The translations under genes were made by a program, and so were the position numbers. Shown in pieces: positions 21,271 to 32,029 of a stretch of DNA of 64,000 bases (position 1 is its first letter; each line of letters begins with the position of its first letter). Source of the stretch: Dillenia suffruticosa. Lineage: Eukaryota > Streptophyta > Magnoliopsida > Dilleniales > Dilleniaceae. The stretch is taken from assembly GCA_033439265.1 (NCBI GenBank), contig JAVTVX010000027.1, positions 12,911,001 through 12,975,000 of the forward strand. Reading direction: 5' to 3'. The notes beneath the pieces are model-generated. The model ran no database searches. It was not told the DNA's origin and saw nothing but the letters and a program-made list of their open reading frames with translations.

Positions 21271-21944
21271 TAGGGATGTTATGACACTCAAGTCGAGTCG
21301 GGTATTACCAATACCCGAGCTCGGCTCGAGTGCCTTTTACTTAACCTCGAGCTCGTCGAACCTGGAATTCTAGAACTCGAGCTCGAGCTCGAAGTGTCAT
21401 CGAGAAACTCGAGTTTGAGTATCGCGAGCCTGACGGATGAAGGATTGGACATGAGCTCGAGCCCGAGATCATGCTCGAGCCCAAGCTCAAGCTTGAACCC
21501 GAGATAGTATCCGAGCCCGAGCTCGAGCCCGGGATCATACCCGAGCCCGAACTCAAACCCGGGATCATACCCGAGCTCAAGTGTCATTATTCACTTATTT
21601 AATCCATGAGATTACTATAAAAGATTGCTAATTCTTATGTTGACTTTGTTATGCCATAAAATCTGAATTCAAGGTAAATAGTAAAGATTGGCACATTTGA
21701 AATTCAATAAACCTACCGAAGCTTCAAGCCAATTCAAAACAGGAAAATATGTTGGGAAAAAGCAAGTTATGCCCGCATCTTTGCGTCTTATCAGTAGTGC
21801 CAAAAATCAACTCAAGCATCACTTGACTCCTTAAGTTCAAAAAAACAAAAATATCCAAGAACAATAAAATTTTTCCAGACAACTTTTAGAACATAACAAA
21901 AATAATAGAAGACCACAGCATTTTATATGTAAGCAAGTGCAGGA

Positions 21945-23110
21945 ACTCCAACCCCAGGGCGAGGTCCTTGACATGTTTTCCTTGGCACATCATCCTAAAT
22001 AGAGGGAAAATTAGTAAATTAGTGTTTAGGAAAGGGCAACACCAAATAATACAAAATGGTTGAAAACCTTATTTATCAAACAAGGAAAAGCAAAAATAGT
22101 AGCAGCTGAATAGAAAACATAATTTGTATGTCAAAGTTACTCCAGAATCCAACATAAGTTCAATTGTTTGAGCAAAAGAATTTCATCAAATTTTATGCAA
22201 GCCAACATATTTGCAGACCAAGGATTGGAAGAGGTTGTGCATGGAAAGATATGCTAAATGGTGTTGTCCAATGCATGTCTGCTACAATCCATGATTGATG
22301 TGGATCATGGAGGATATCCTTATGTTCTACAAACATAATAAAAAGACCGGAAAACATGGTTATAATTTCTCACATGATACCTACTTTCTTAATCATATCT
22401 AAATCACGCAAAAAAATTATTTATTTAGTCTTATTAATTTTTCCAGTTTGTGTTCTTTTCCATTGGTATTCTGTATGGGCATCTAGTGAGTGATCTACAA
22501 GTTACTTTAACAGAATATTGTCCCAAACAAATGCAAGCAATTATAAAGACAGATATCAAGGCAATAGAAAGAGAGAATTTTTTACAGGCTTGCAAGGCAT
22601 TCCAAGTTTCTTAAGCTTGAGGCTGCAGATCACGAGCAATTTCTGAAAGTCACCAATATCTAGAGAAAACCCACATTTTCCTAGTATTTCAGGTGTAAAA
22701 AGAATGAATAGTGAAATCTAGAGAAAACCCACAAAAAAACCAAGCTTGAAGGAGGTGAGAAATAAAAGCAAATGGTCTGTCAATTGCAGAAAATCAAAAA
22801 CCCCAAGAGAAAGAAAGAGAGATAGAGACAGAGACAGAGACAGAGTTTACCTTGAGAGAATAGGATCTTCATCACACACAGAACCTGAACTTTGATTCGA
22901 GGTCGAGAGGTGAGAAATAAAAGCACATGGTCAGTCACGTGCAGAAAATCAAAAACCCTAAAGAGAGAGACGTAGAGAGAGAGAGAGAGAGATAGTTTAC
23001 CACCTCTGAGCAGTGAAATTGCAACACCAATGGAGAGGAGAACAAGATCTTCATTGCGCACACACAGCTTCAGGTTTGATTTGAGGTCGAGAAGCGAGAG
23101 CTAGGTCACC
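21945..23110 (-). pseudogene. Possible captured host-gene exons inside the hAT element
   Basis: Read on the minus strand the interior looks like a small intron-bearing gene. A first-exon-like block at about 23060-23005 has ATGAAGATCTTGTTC and a possible GGTAAAC donor. A diverged second copy at about 22880-22845 reads ATGAAGATCCTATTC and AAGGTAAAC. Exon-like blocks follow: one after TTCTCTAG (about 22660-22590, KLLVICSLKLKKLGMPCK), one after TTTGTAG (about 22325-22200, DILHDPHQSWIVADMHW), and a last one after a pyrimidine-rich CTATTTAG (about 21998-21925, DDVPRKTCQGPRPGVGV) ending in TAA. I do not recognise the protein. Exon joins are not proven, and the pieces may not share a frame. Confidence 0.4.
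22757..23075. repeat. Diverged tandem duplication (~155 bp) inside the hAT element
   Basis: gagaaataaaagcaaatggt at 22757 and gagaaataaaagcacatggt at about 22912 each start a unit that continues gcagaaaatcaaaaaccc, a GA tract, gtttacc, then a block with gatcttcat and ttgatt. The duplicated piece covers the first-exon-like block of the supposed captured gene. Confidence 0.75.
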
Positions 23111-23449
23111 ATGGAGAGAGGAAACCTTTATTCGTGAATCGTGATCTAATTCCAAAATGGGCAATGAGAATGGGATTAGGGTAAATGAAAGGTAAAAGAT
23201 ATTTTCGTCCTTCAAATTTTTTAAACCTCAAGAATTATGAGCGAGGGCAATACGTAATTTCTCACTTACCAAGTAGCTCGACGAGCCTTCGAGCTTGACA
23301 CATTATGGGCTCGAGCTCGAGTTCGATGTAAGACTAGCCGAGCTCGAGCTCGACCCGAGCTTGAGCTCTACCCGAGCTCGGGCTATGACCGAGTAGTGTC
23401 ACGGGTACCCGTGACACTACCCGGGTATCTTAACACCCCTACCCTCCCC

Positions 23450-24496
23450 GGTTGAGATGAGTAGAACGAACTATTTCTGACTTTAAATAAAAAAAAAAAC
23501 AGTTTCAATTATGATTTTTATAAATAAATTTTGAAATGTGATTTAGAAATGATTTAATATTTGTGGCATGTTCTGAAATGATATTCTGTAAAAATTACAT
23601 CCTGATATTATATGACTGATAGTGCCATTTTTTTTTCTTTTTCTTTTACGAATAAAAATTTATGAATGATGACATATGACACATGTGTATGATTATGGGA
23701 TGGTGTATAGTGGCTATAGTGCACTCCCTACCACGATATTGAGCATTTAACTAACGGAGTGACGTAATGGGGTAACACAGGAGTAGGGGTTTGAGTCCTT
23801 TGTCTCTAACCAACGGATCCAATAGACAAGTACCACGTGAGGACCATGTCAACACCAAGGGAAAGGGAAGGGGGTTAAAAGAAAATATATGTATTCATTC
23901 TTATGATATCGTGGTGACCCCTTACTGGATTTTACCCTAATTAGTCCAAACTATAGGTAAAATGTATTTTATGACCGATTGACACCCCATAATGCATGAT
24001 TATGATAAGAATGCATATTATTTTGAATTGCAAATGAATATAAATTTGAAAATGATGGTTTGACTTACCACTCTCACAAATTCATTTATTGTCATTATAT
24101 ATAATTCTTGCTCTTCACTCACTGAATATTTAGATTATACTCACCTCCTCATATTTAAAATTTTTAACTTATACTGCACTTGACTTACATTGAGATATTA
24201 TTCCACGAGTTTTACTAGAGACGCTACTAGGTAAGTATTTATACCCATCTTTGTTTATGATTGAAACGCGCATATAAATATTATATATAAATTGGAGGCA
24301 AATGTTTTAAAGAAATTTCTTATATATTTTTTTGAAATCTTCCGCTATATGATTTGACTTAGGATGACGAGCAGGATCATGATATTAGTCATAATATTAG
24401 TCTTGCGTCATCTCGATGTGCGAGTAAGGCATACCCGTGCCTCGAGAAGTCACGGTGGTCTGTTCACGTGCTTAACCTGCGAGCCGGGACGTGACA
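23450..24496 (+). repeat. 5' LTR of gypsy element, last segment
   Basis: Continues from 21270 after removal of the hAT insertion and one copy of its target duplication. It aligns with about 30771-31818 of the 3' LTR throughout (for example atgatttttataaataaattt, acacatgtgtatgatta against acatgtatatgatta, ctcgagaagtc against ctcgaggagtc). It ends in gacgtgaca, directly before the primer-binding site. Divergence from the 3' LTR is substantial, so the insertion is old. Confidence 0.88.
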
Positions 24497-24504
24497 GATT
24501 TCGG

Positions 24505-24517
24505 TGGTATCAGAGCA
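24505..24517 (+). promoter_or_regulatory. Primer-binding site for initiator tRNA-Met
   Basis: TGGTATCAGAGCA, 8 nt after the LTR end, is complementary to the 3' end of plant initiator tRNA-Met. It fixes the element orientation as plus and the 5' LTR end at 24496. Confidence 0.95.
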
Positions 24518-24699
24518 TTAGATTCTGCATCCACTCTATTTCACTTCCAATATTTGTAAAATGATTTTCAAAGAAATTATAATTTGCCTCCTATAGTCCT
24601 ATAACATTAATCCATATTAGGGGGTTAGGTTAGCATCTAACCCTTTACTTTCCTACTCTTAAATACTAAGGTAATCATTTATGTAAAACTATACGCCCC

Positions 24700-25991
24700 C
24701 GAGAATGATTGAGGCATCCCACTAAGGTCCCACTCGAGGCCGCGTCATCGCCTCAAACACCTCAGGCCCCTTCTGCTAGAGAAATACCTCAACTGCACCC
24801 CACACTCCAGGAAATGATGGAGTAGTGGACGGCCCACCGAGATCAGATGTGAGCACCACCTACACCGGCGGTTGAGACTCCACATATACCCACAGTGGCA
24901 CCAGCACCCTCTCCTACACTGGTGACTACGCCAATTACTCAACTGATGACAGAGGTCTCCACTTTGCTAAGAGAGGTCATGAGTCTAAGATGTGAGTCCT
25001 TCTCTGGAACCCACGACCCCGTTGTGGCCAGGATATGGCTCAAATGGATCAAAGAGGCTATGGAGGACATGAGAGTTGAGGATAGCTCAAGCCAGTAATA
25101 ACAGTCAGACTACTAAAGGATGACGCCCGTGACTGGTGGACGGCGTCAAGGATAGAGCAGATGAGCCGCTGACCTGGAATGACTTTCTGAGGAAGTTTAA
25201 TTCCCAGTATTACATGATGTTCGACCACGACATGAAACGGCAAGAGTTCCTGGAGTTGAAGTAGGGGCAGAATTCTATGTCGGAGTACGAGACTGAGTTC
25301 CACAGAGTGGCGGCATTTTTTCCCAGATTTAGTAACGATTGAGGAGACCAGGAGATTCAAGTTTAAACATGGACTAAATCTCACCATCAAAGACTGGATG
25401 ACAGTCTTCAAGGAGGATGCATATGCTAGAGTTCTACAATGGCCACTGAGAGTAAAGCAGAATTTCAAAGAGCGAAACAGACTCCGCAAGCAGCAAGACC
25501 AAAGAAAGAGGCCTAAATTTGTGTAGGGACAAAACTCCAAGAGGAGCAGAGGCTGAGATTCATATAGCAACGATCCTAAACAAGGCCCTAGGACTATACC
25601 TTATGGGCAATATGGGCAGTCATCAACCCCAATGAGTACACCATGAGGTAGCTTGGGCACTATGTTATGGTCCGAAGGAGTGCAAAGAAGGTCCTATCCG
25701 ATTTGTAAAAAGGCACATCCAGGCCCATGCCAATTCTCTAGCAGATGTTTTCAGTGTGGAAAGGAGGGACATTTCAAAGACCGTTGTCCTGATCTGCGAG
25801 CTGAAAGGTACAGTCATACCCTAGATCAAAGCTTCCATTATGGCCCAGGCGGTAACTCAGCACCTTCTACGGTACCTCCTCATAGCACCATGGGAAAGTC
25901 TTCCACTAGGAGTAATATGCCTGCTCCACCTCCTCGTCAGCAGCTCAGGACACAAATTAGACTATATGCTATGACCGACGAGGAGGCATAG
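24700..25991 (+). pseudogene. Gypsy gag remnant with CCHC zinc knuckle
   Basis: Broken into several frames. 24895-25098 reads CESFSGTHDPVVARIWLKWI, the start of the retrotransposon gag capsid domain. Past a stop, other frames give DDARDWWTASR, WNDFLRKFN and MSEYETEFHRVAAFF (25110-25320), also capsid. 25653-25991 ends in CFQCGKEGHFKDRC, a full CX2CX4HX4C nucleocapsid knuckle (25746-25787). At least five in-frame stops or shifts are present. The functional form would package the element RNA into cytoplasmic particles. Confidence 0.85.
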
Positions 25992-26175
25992 GCCAGTCCA
26001 GACATAGTAATAGGTGTTACCCCCACTCCTCATCCTGATAATGTACAAAAACTTTAGATTATGATGCATTTTGATGAACTTTGAAAGATGATATATATAT
26101 CCATTTTGAGATTTTATTCTTAAATAATTTTCAATTATTTCAATAATATTGGGTTAACGGACTTTATAAATTCAG

Positions 26176-26586
26176 GTGATAAGCATTATTATTATTTTCA
26201 GAAGGGATGCCCGTGTGTTAGTTGACACTGGGGTGAATAATTCCTTTGTAAACAAGGACTTAGCTCACTATGCTGACAAAGTTCTAGCATCACTAGATAA
26301 AGCACTATTAGTCATTACTCCCTTAGGGGAGCAGATTCTCAGTAAAGATGTGAATCGAGACTGTGGGATCAAGGTGGATAGTATAGTATTAAAGGCAAAT
26401 CTAATCCTACTAAACATACGAGACTTCAACGCCATCCTAGGTATGGATTGGCTATACCGGCACAGAGATTCAGTGAACTGTTTTGCGAAGACAGTTGAAT
26501 TTTGGAGACCAGGATGTCCAATATTGTTTTTCTACAGAATTAGCTGGGTTCTCCTGAATTGTGTGATATCAGCTTTAGAGGCCTGA
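26176..26586 (+). pseudogene. Gypsy aspartic protease remnant
   Basis: 136-codon frame with the active-site triad DTG (26224-26232, in VLVDTGVNNSFV), PLGEQI, and the C-terminal ILGMDWL block, the usual layout of a Ty3/gypsy protease joined to the reverse-transcriptase linker. The usual DTGA is DTGV here. About 180 bp upstream (26000-26175) are AT-rich and non-coding, so the gag-protease junction is disrupted, perhaps by a small insertion. Confidence 0.85.
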
Positions 26587-26779
26587 AAATTGATGAGTAA
26601 AGGTTGTACAGCGTATCTGGTGCATGTTGCGGACACCACGGTGGAGGGACCAAAAATAAATGATGTCGAGTGGTACAGAAGTTTCCTTATGTATTCTCTG
26701 AGGAACTATCTGGATTACCTCTAGTTTAGGAGTTCGATTTCGCCATTGATTTGGCATTGGGCACTGTGCCTATCTCCAT

Positions 26780-27560
26780 TCGCCATACAGGATGGCCCCG
26801 ATAGAGTTAAAAGAGCTAAAAGTTTAGTTGCAAGAATTGTTGGATAAGAGCTTCATCAGACCAAGCACTTTGCCTTGGGACGCTTTGGTATTATTTGTCC
26901 AAAAAAATGATGGTACTCTCAGATTATGCATCGATTATTGACAGTTGAATTGGGTAACTATCAAAAATCGATACCCGCTACCTCGAATTGATAATCTGTT
27001 TGATCAGTTATAGGGGGCCCAGGTTTTCTCTAAAATTGACCTGAGATCTGGATATCATCAGGTACGGATCAGGGAAGGTGATATTCCCAAGACAGCCTTC
27101 AGGACCCAATACAGTCCTGTTGAGTTCTTGGTGATACCGTTTAAGTTGACTAATGCTCCAACAGCTTTTATAGACTTGATGAACCGACTATTCCACTCCC
27201 TTCTGGATAGATTTGTTACCATTTTCATAAACGATATTCTTATGTATTCGAGGAGTGACGAGGAGCATTCCCAGCACCAACGGGCTTTACTACAGACAGT
27301 CCGTGAGAAGGAGTTATATGCTAAATACTCCAAGTGTGAGTTTTAACTAAGAGAGATTGACTTTCTAGGTCATATGGTTTCGGCTGATGGGATATCTATG
27401 GACTTGAAGAAAGTTGAGGCTATTCTGAAATGGGAGCAACCACGGATCGTTACGGAGATGTGGAGTTTTCTTGGATTAGCGGGATATTATCGAAAGTTTG
27501 TAGAGGGATTCTCCAAAATTGTTGCTCCACTGTCCAACTTGTCGTGGAAAGAGGATCAAC
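26780..27560 (+). pseudogene. Gypsy reverse transcriptase remnant (active site FIND)
   Basis: Reads [62 protein letters not shown] and [14 protein letters not shown] across three frames. The active-site motif expected as F/Y-x-D-D reads F-I-N-D (27224-27235), so one of the two catalytic aspartates is lost by a G-to-A type change. In-frame stops follow IDY, DQL and KCEF. The sequence ends in [20 protein letters not shown], after which the RNase H domain is missing. Confidence 0.9.
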
Positions 27561-28900
27561 AAAGGGGAAGGCGAAGACTTCAGAATCAGGGATGATGGTT
27601 TAGTAGTTTTTGGGACACGTATCTGCATTCCCAAGGATGATGACCTTAGACGTGTCATATTGGAGGAGGCTCACTCTTCAACCTACGCTATGCATCCTAG
27701 TAGCACAAAGATGTACCGGACGATTTGAGAAAGTTACTGGTGGGCGAACATGAAGCGTGAGATAGCCAACTTTGTTACCCAATGTTTGGTATGCTAGTAG
27801 GTGAAGGCTGAGTATCAGCAAAACGTCGGTACACTATAGCCTCTTCCCATTCTTGAATAGAAGTGGGAACATATCACCATAGATAATTTTGTAATGGGTA
27901 TTCCATGAACTTCGGTACGATAAGATGCTATCTGGGTGATTGTAAACAAACTCACCAAATCCACACACTTCATTCCCATCCGCAGTAGCTATCCACTAAC
28001 AGTTCGACTCACCTATACATCAGTGAAATAGTTCGACTACATGGAGTTTTAGTGTTCATTATTTTGGACAGAGACCCGCGTTTTACTTCTCGATTTTGGC
28101 CGAAGTTGCAAGAGGTCTTAGGTACCCGACTAAAGTTCAGTACTGCATTGCACCGTCAGACGGATGGTCAGTCTGAGAGGACCATTCAAACACTAGAGAA
28201 CATGTTGAGATCCTATATCATAGACTTCAGGGTAGTTGGGACCAACACCTCCCATTGATCGAATTCACCTACAACAATAGTTATCAGACTAGTGTTAGAA
28301 TGCCACCATATGAAACTTGTATGGGAGGAAGTGCCGGACACCCTTGTGTTGGGATGAGGTCAGGGAGAGACAGCTTAGTTATGTAGATTTTGTTGAGGAG
28401 ACCCGAGAGAAAGTGAAGGTCATCCATGCTCGGATGAAAGCTGCCCAAGATAGGTAAAAAAGCTATGCAAACAGACGACGGTGACCTTTGAAGTTTGGGG
28501 AGGGAGACATGGTGTCTCTAAGGGCATCCCCTTGGAAGGGGATAATCCGATTTAGACAGCGGGGAAAGCTTAACCACAGGTATATCGGACCTTTCTGAGT
28601 CCTTGAGAGAATTGGGAAAGTGGCATATAGGTTGGGCCTGCCTCTTGAGTTAGCATGGATTCATTATGTATTATGTGTCTCGATATTGAGGAAGTACCTT
28701 GTTGATCCTTCCCATGTACTAGAACCTCCACCAGTAGAGTTGAGTGATGATTTGAGCTTCCCCATCCAACCCGTATCCATCTTAGACAGACAGATCAGGA
28801 AGCCACGGAGTAAAGAGGTCCCCCTGGTTAGAGTACTTTGGAGGAACGACCAGATCGAGAAGCAGACTTGGGGGCCCGAGGATACTATGAGGAGATAGTA
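27561..28900 (+). pseudogene. Gypsy integrase with chromodomain-like tail, remnant
   Basis: Starts with a linker ([20 protein letters not shown]), then the H2C2 zinc-binding region (HSSTYAMHP to CLVC). The catalytic core follows in pieces: Asp in WEHITIDNF (about 27870), Asp in ILDRDPRFTSRFW (about 28070) and Glu in GQSERTIQTLENML (about 28185), the D,D,E triad. 28620-28898 reads VSILRKYLVDPSHVLE and VRVLWRNDQIEKQTWGPED, a chromodomain-like C-terminus of the chromovirus branch. Stops and shifts break it. The linker follows the reverse transcriptase directly, so the connection and RNase H domains have been deleted. Confidence 0.88.
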
Positions 28901-28949
28901 CCCTTAGCTATTTGATGTATAGTTTCACTTTAGTTTCAAGAACGAAACT

Positions 28950-28969
28950 TTTATTAGGGGATTAGGAAT
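28950..28969 (+). promoter_or_regulatory. Degenerate polypurine tract
   Basis: ttattaggggattaggaat directly precedes the 3' LTR start TGTAACACC. It is purine-rich with interruptions, placed where plus-strand DNA synthesis would prime. Confidence 0.6.
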
Positions 28970-31818
28970 TGTAACACCAATTTCCGGTGACTGTATATCA
29001 TGTAACACTCATTATGATTCTATATATATATTAACATCCTTTTGAGACAACTAAAATGTAATTTTAATTATCTATTTATTTATTTTGAGATTTCGCCTCA
29101 AAATCGCTAAAATCGAGAATTTTGTCGATAAACCGAAAATATTTTCGGCAAGCGCCGGCAAGATCTAAAGAATTCAAAAATGGCTAAGAAAAGGCTTACA
29201 CACTTAAATAAAGATATTTAAATGAAATTTCACATTTTTAAGGATTTTCGAACAAGATTTCATAGGGATCAAAAATGTAAATTTGTTAAAAATTAGGGGT
29301 CTAAATACAATTAAGGAAAATGGAGGGGTTAGGTTATAAACCACTCAATAATGGACAATTGGAGCTAAATGATTAATCAAGAGGGCAGCAAGGTTGGTTA
29401 ATGGTCACATATGATTGTTCCACATTTAAGAAAACTCATAGGATGACAATTTATGCATGATATCTAATTGGAATAGTTTGTGCTAGTTGTGACATTTTTT
29501 CTCTTAACATGGAGACCAACAAGACTTCTAATGGAGTGCATGGAGTTTGCTTGAATCAACAATTGCATAGGTTGAGTGTTAGGACAGTGGATGGTTAAGA
29601 TAATACATGGGGTGATCCAATTGTCAAAAAAGTTTTGCTAAGTTTATAAAAGAACTTGTTTAAGAAAAATTTTGCTCATTTTCTTCATTCACCCCCTTTG
29701 GACGAAACATGTAGGATCCATATCCAATTTAAGTGCAACCATGAAGCCAAGAAGGTAAGAACATTTTTGAAAATTATTGAATTTCAATTGGAAGTATAGA
29801 AATATTGTATAGGAATTTATATTGATTTGTGATTTGATATTTTTGCTAAGGTGATATATATATATATAAAAAGATTTTCAAGAATTTAAAAAGAGTGCTG
29901 GTATGTATTGTTAGCAAGAGATCTTACAAAGAAGGTAACATGTCTTAACTTGTGCAAATATTTTATTATATGATGAGTAGTTATATTAGTATTCACATTA
30001 GCATGCTAGATATTATTTTTTAGATTAAGTTTTGTGTGGTCTTGTGACGATATCTCATTCTGTAGGAATAAAAAATCTAAGCCATTTATTCTTTGTAAAC
30101 TAGATTTCGTAAACTTTAAAATGATCTATTATGTGAAACATTTAATGAAAGAATCGATTTTTAGTGATTTTTAGAAATTTAGCATGTTTCACCTACTCTA
30201 TTTCATACTCTGTGTACGACCAGTATCTTGTGTCAATTTTTAAAATATTTTCTGTATAGAATTTGGAGAAACTTAAAACATGAAAGTTTAGGGTCTCCAT
30301 CTTATTTTTAATTTGAGATAAAGATCACAATGCTAAAAGTTATGGTATTTTTACTGAAACTGTATAAAGTTGATTTTAGGAACGTAGACTAAAAAGGTTA
30401 CAAAATTTTCTAAATTCGTGTGGTCAGAATTTGAGATTTGTCTAAATATTAAAGTTAGAGATATATGTCTTAACTTTAAGAAAAAAATTTGAATCTTTTG
30501 AATCCGATCAAAATTTTGGAAGATATCACTATTTTACTAAACCTACACGTGGTAGATTTTATATAAATTTTCTCTAAATATGGGATTTAAGATTTTACCT
30601 TAAACAAAACATTTCCGTATGCATTTTGTAGACCAACAATATGATAATATCAAAATAATTGAATTGATAAATTATATATATTGTTTAACTTAGATATATG
30701 GTTACTTTTTGTATGAGAGATAACTTGTTCGAGAAACGAGAACAGTTAGGGGAGTGGCGTATCGTCCCCAGTTGAGGTGAGTGAGACGTATTATTTCTAA
30801 CTTTAAGTTAAAAAAAAAAAAAAGAAAACAGTTTCGATCATGATTTTTATAAATAAATTTTAAAATGTGATTTAGAGATTGTTTAGTGTTTGTAGCATAT
30901 TCTGAGATGATATTTTGTAAAAATCGTATCATGATATTATGATGACTGATAGTGTCATTTTTTTTCTTTTTTTTTACGAATAAAGATTTATGAATGATGA
31001 CATATGATACATGTATATGATTAAAGAATTGTGTATAGTGGTTATAGCGCACTCCCTACCACGATATTAAGTATTTACCAGACGGGATGACATGGTGGGA
31101 TAATATGGGAACAGGGGTTTGAGTCCTCTTTATATGACCAACGGATCCCATAGATGAGTACCATGTGATGACCGTGTCAATACCAAGGAAAGAGGGTTAA
31201 AATAAAATATATGTGTTCATTCTTATGTATCGCGGTGTCTCCTTGGTGGATTTTACTCTAATTAGTCCAAATTATGAGTAAAATGCATTTTATTATCTAT
31301 TAACACCCTCATGATGCATGATTATGATAAAAATGTATATTATTTTGAATTACACGATATGTTGCAAATGAATATAAATTTGAAAACGATAATTTGATTT
31401 GTCATTCTCACAAATTCATTTATTATCACCTCACGCACTGAATATGTGGATTATACTCACGCTTATCATATTTAAAATTTTCAACTTATACTACACTTGA
31501 TTTATATTGAGGTACTGTTCTACGAGTTCCACTGAGAGACACTATTGGATAAGTATTCATACCCATTTTTGTTTACAATTGGACTGCACATATAAATATT
31601 ATATGTAAACTGGAGGCAAATGTTTTAAAAAAATTTTAGATAAATTTTTTTAAAAAAAAATTTTTGCTATATGATTTGATTTAGGATGACGAGTAGCGTC
31701 ATGATATTAGTTATAATATTAGCTTTGCATCATCTCGGTATGTGAGTAGGGCATCCCTGTGCCTCGAGGAGTCGCGGTAGCCTGTTCGCGTACTCAAATT
31801 GTGGGCCAATGCTTGACA
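28970..31818 (+). repeat. 3' LTR of gypsy element (2849 bp, possibly chimeric)
   Basis: Starts TGTAACACC after the polypurine tract and ends gcttgaca. The last ~1.19 kb (about 30630-31818) matches the 5' LTR. The first ~1.66 kb does not; it contains a leader-like block (about 29690-29760) ending aagaaggtaagaac, a plausible splice donor. The alignable part has many point differences and small indels, so this is not a recent insertion. Confidence 0.75.
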
Positions 31819-32029
31819 TAATGGGTATCCAGTGAAATTGTATTGCAATTACTCTTTCTCTCTCCTTGTATTCTCTCTCTCTCTCTAATCCCTCGCTTTC
31901 TCTCTCTACTATTTATTCTATCTTTCTCTCTCTATCTCTCTCTCCCCCTCTCCCTTTCCCTCTGTCTCACTGGTTTGTGACAGGTAAGTCCCATTAATAA
32001 AGAACCCAACTCCAAAATAAATGTGATTG
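31819..32029. other. CT-rich LTR-leader fragment
   Basis: From 31855 to 31975 this matches the CT-rich leader that the LINE split in the 5' LTR (cttatattctctctc at about 12475, and ctctctctatctctctctcccc at about 21085). A gtgacaggtaag string follows. It looks like a displaced piece of the same or a sister LTR family lying against the 3' LTR end. Confidence 0.55.

Larger units (their letters stand above)
21271..23441. mobile_element. Non-autonomous hAT DNA transposon (2171 bp) inserted in the gypsy 5' LTR
   Basis: The left end TAGGGATGTTATGACACT and the complement of the right end, TAGGGGTGTTAAGATACC, match at 14 of 18 positions, an imperfect terminal inverted repeat of hAT form. It is flanked by tcctcccc (21263-21270) and ccctcccc (23442-23449), an 8-bp duplication with one mismatch; 8 bp is the hAT length. 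The 3' LTR shows the uninterrupted equivalent (gtggcgtatcgtcccc at about 30755-30770). Arrays of ctcgagctcgag lie just inside both ends (21300-21590 and 23290-23400) in inverted orientation. No transposase frame is present. Confidence 0.92.
12302..31818 (+). mobile_element. Ty3/gypsy LTR retrotransposon carrying nested LINE, solo LTR and hAT insertions
   Basis: The outermost element of the nest. The 5' LTR ends at 24496 (cgggacgtgaca) and a tRNA-iMet primer site follows at once. Its proposed start is TGTAATAGCC at 12302, with the LTR then split by the LINE and the hAT. The internal domain (24497-28969) holds gag, protease, reverse transcriptase and integrase remnants in the order of Ty3/gypsy, ending in a chromodomain-like tail. 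The 3' LTR is 28970-31818. The last ~1.19 kb of the two LTRs align clearly (21133-21270 plus 23450-24496 against about 30630-31818), but their upstream parts do not. No matching target duplication was found, so the 12302 start is the weakest part of the call. Every coding domain has stops or frame breaks, so the element is dead. Confidence 0.75.

Noticed and set aside
21288..21587. Gly/Leu/Ser repeat proteins read from minus-strand frames
   Set aside because: Translation of the ctcgagctcgag subterminal repeats of the hAT element.
24505..24517. tRNA-derived sequence near the gypsy LTR
   Set aside because: It is only the short primer-binding complement of tRNA-iMet; no tRNA gene is present.
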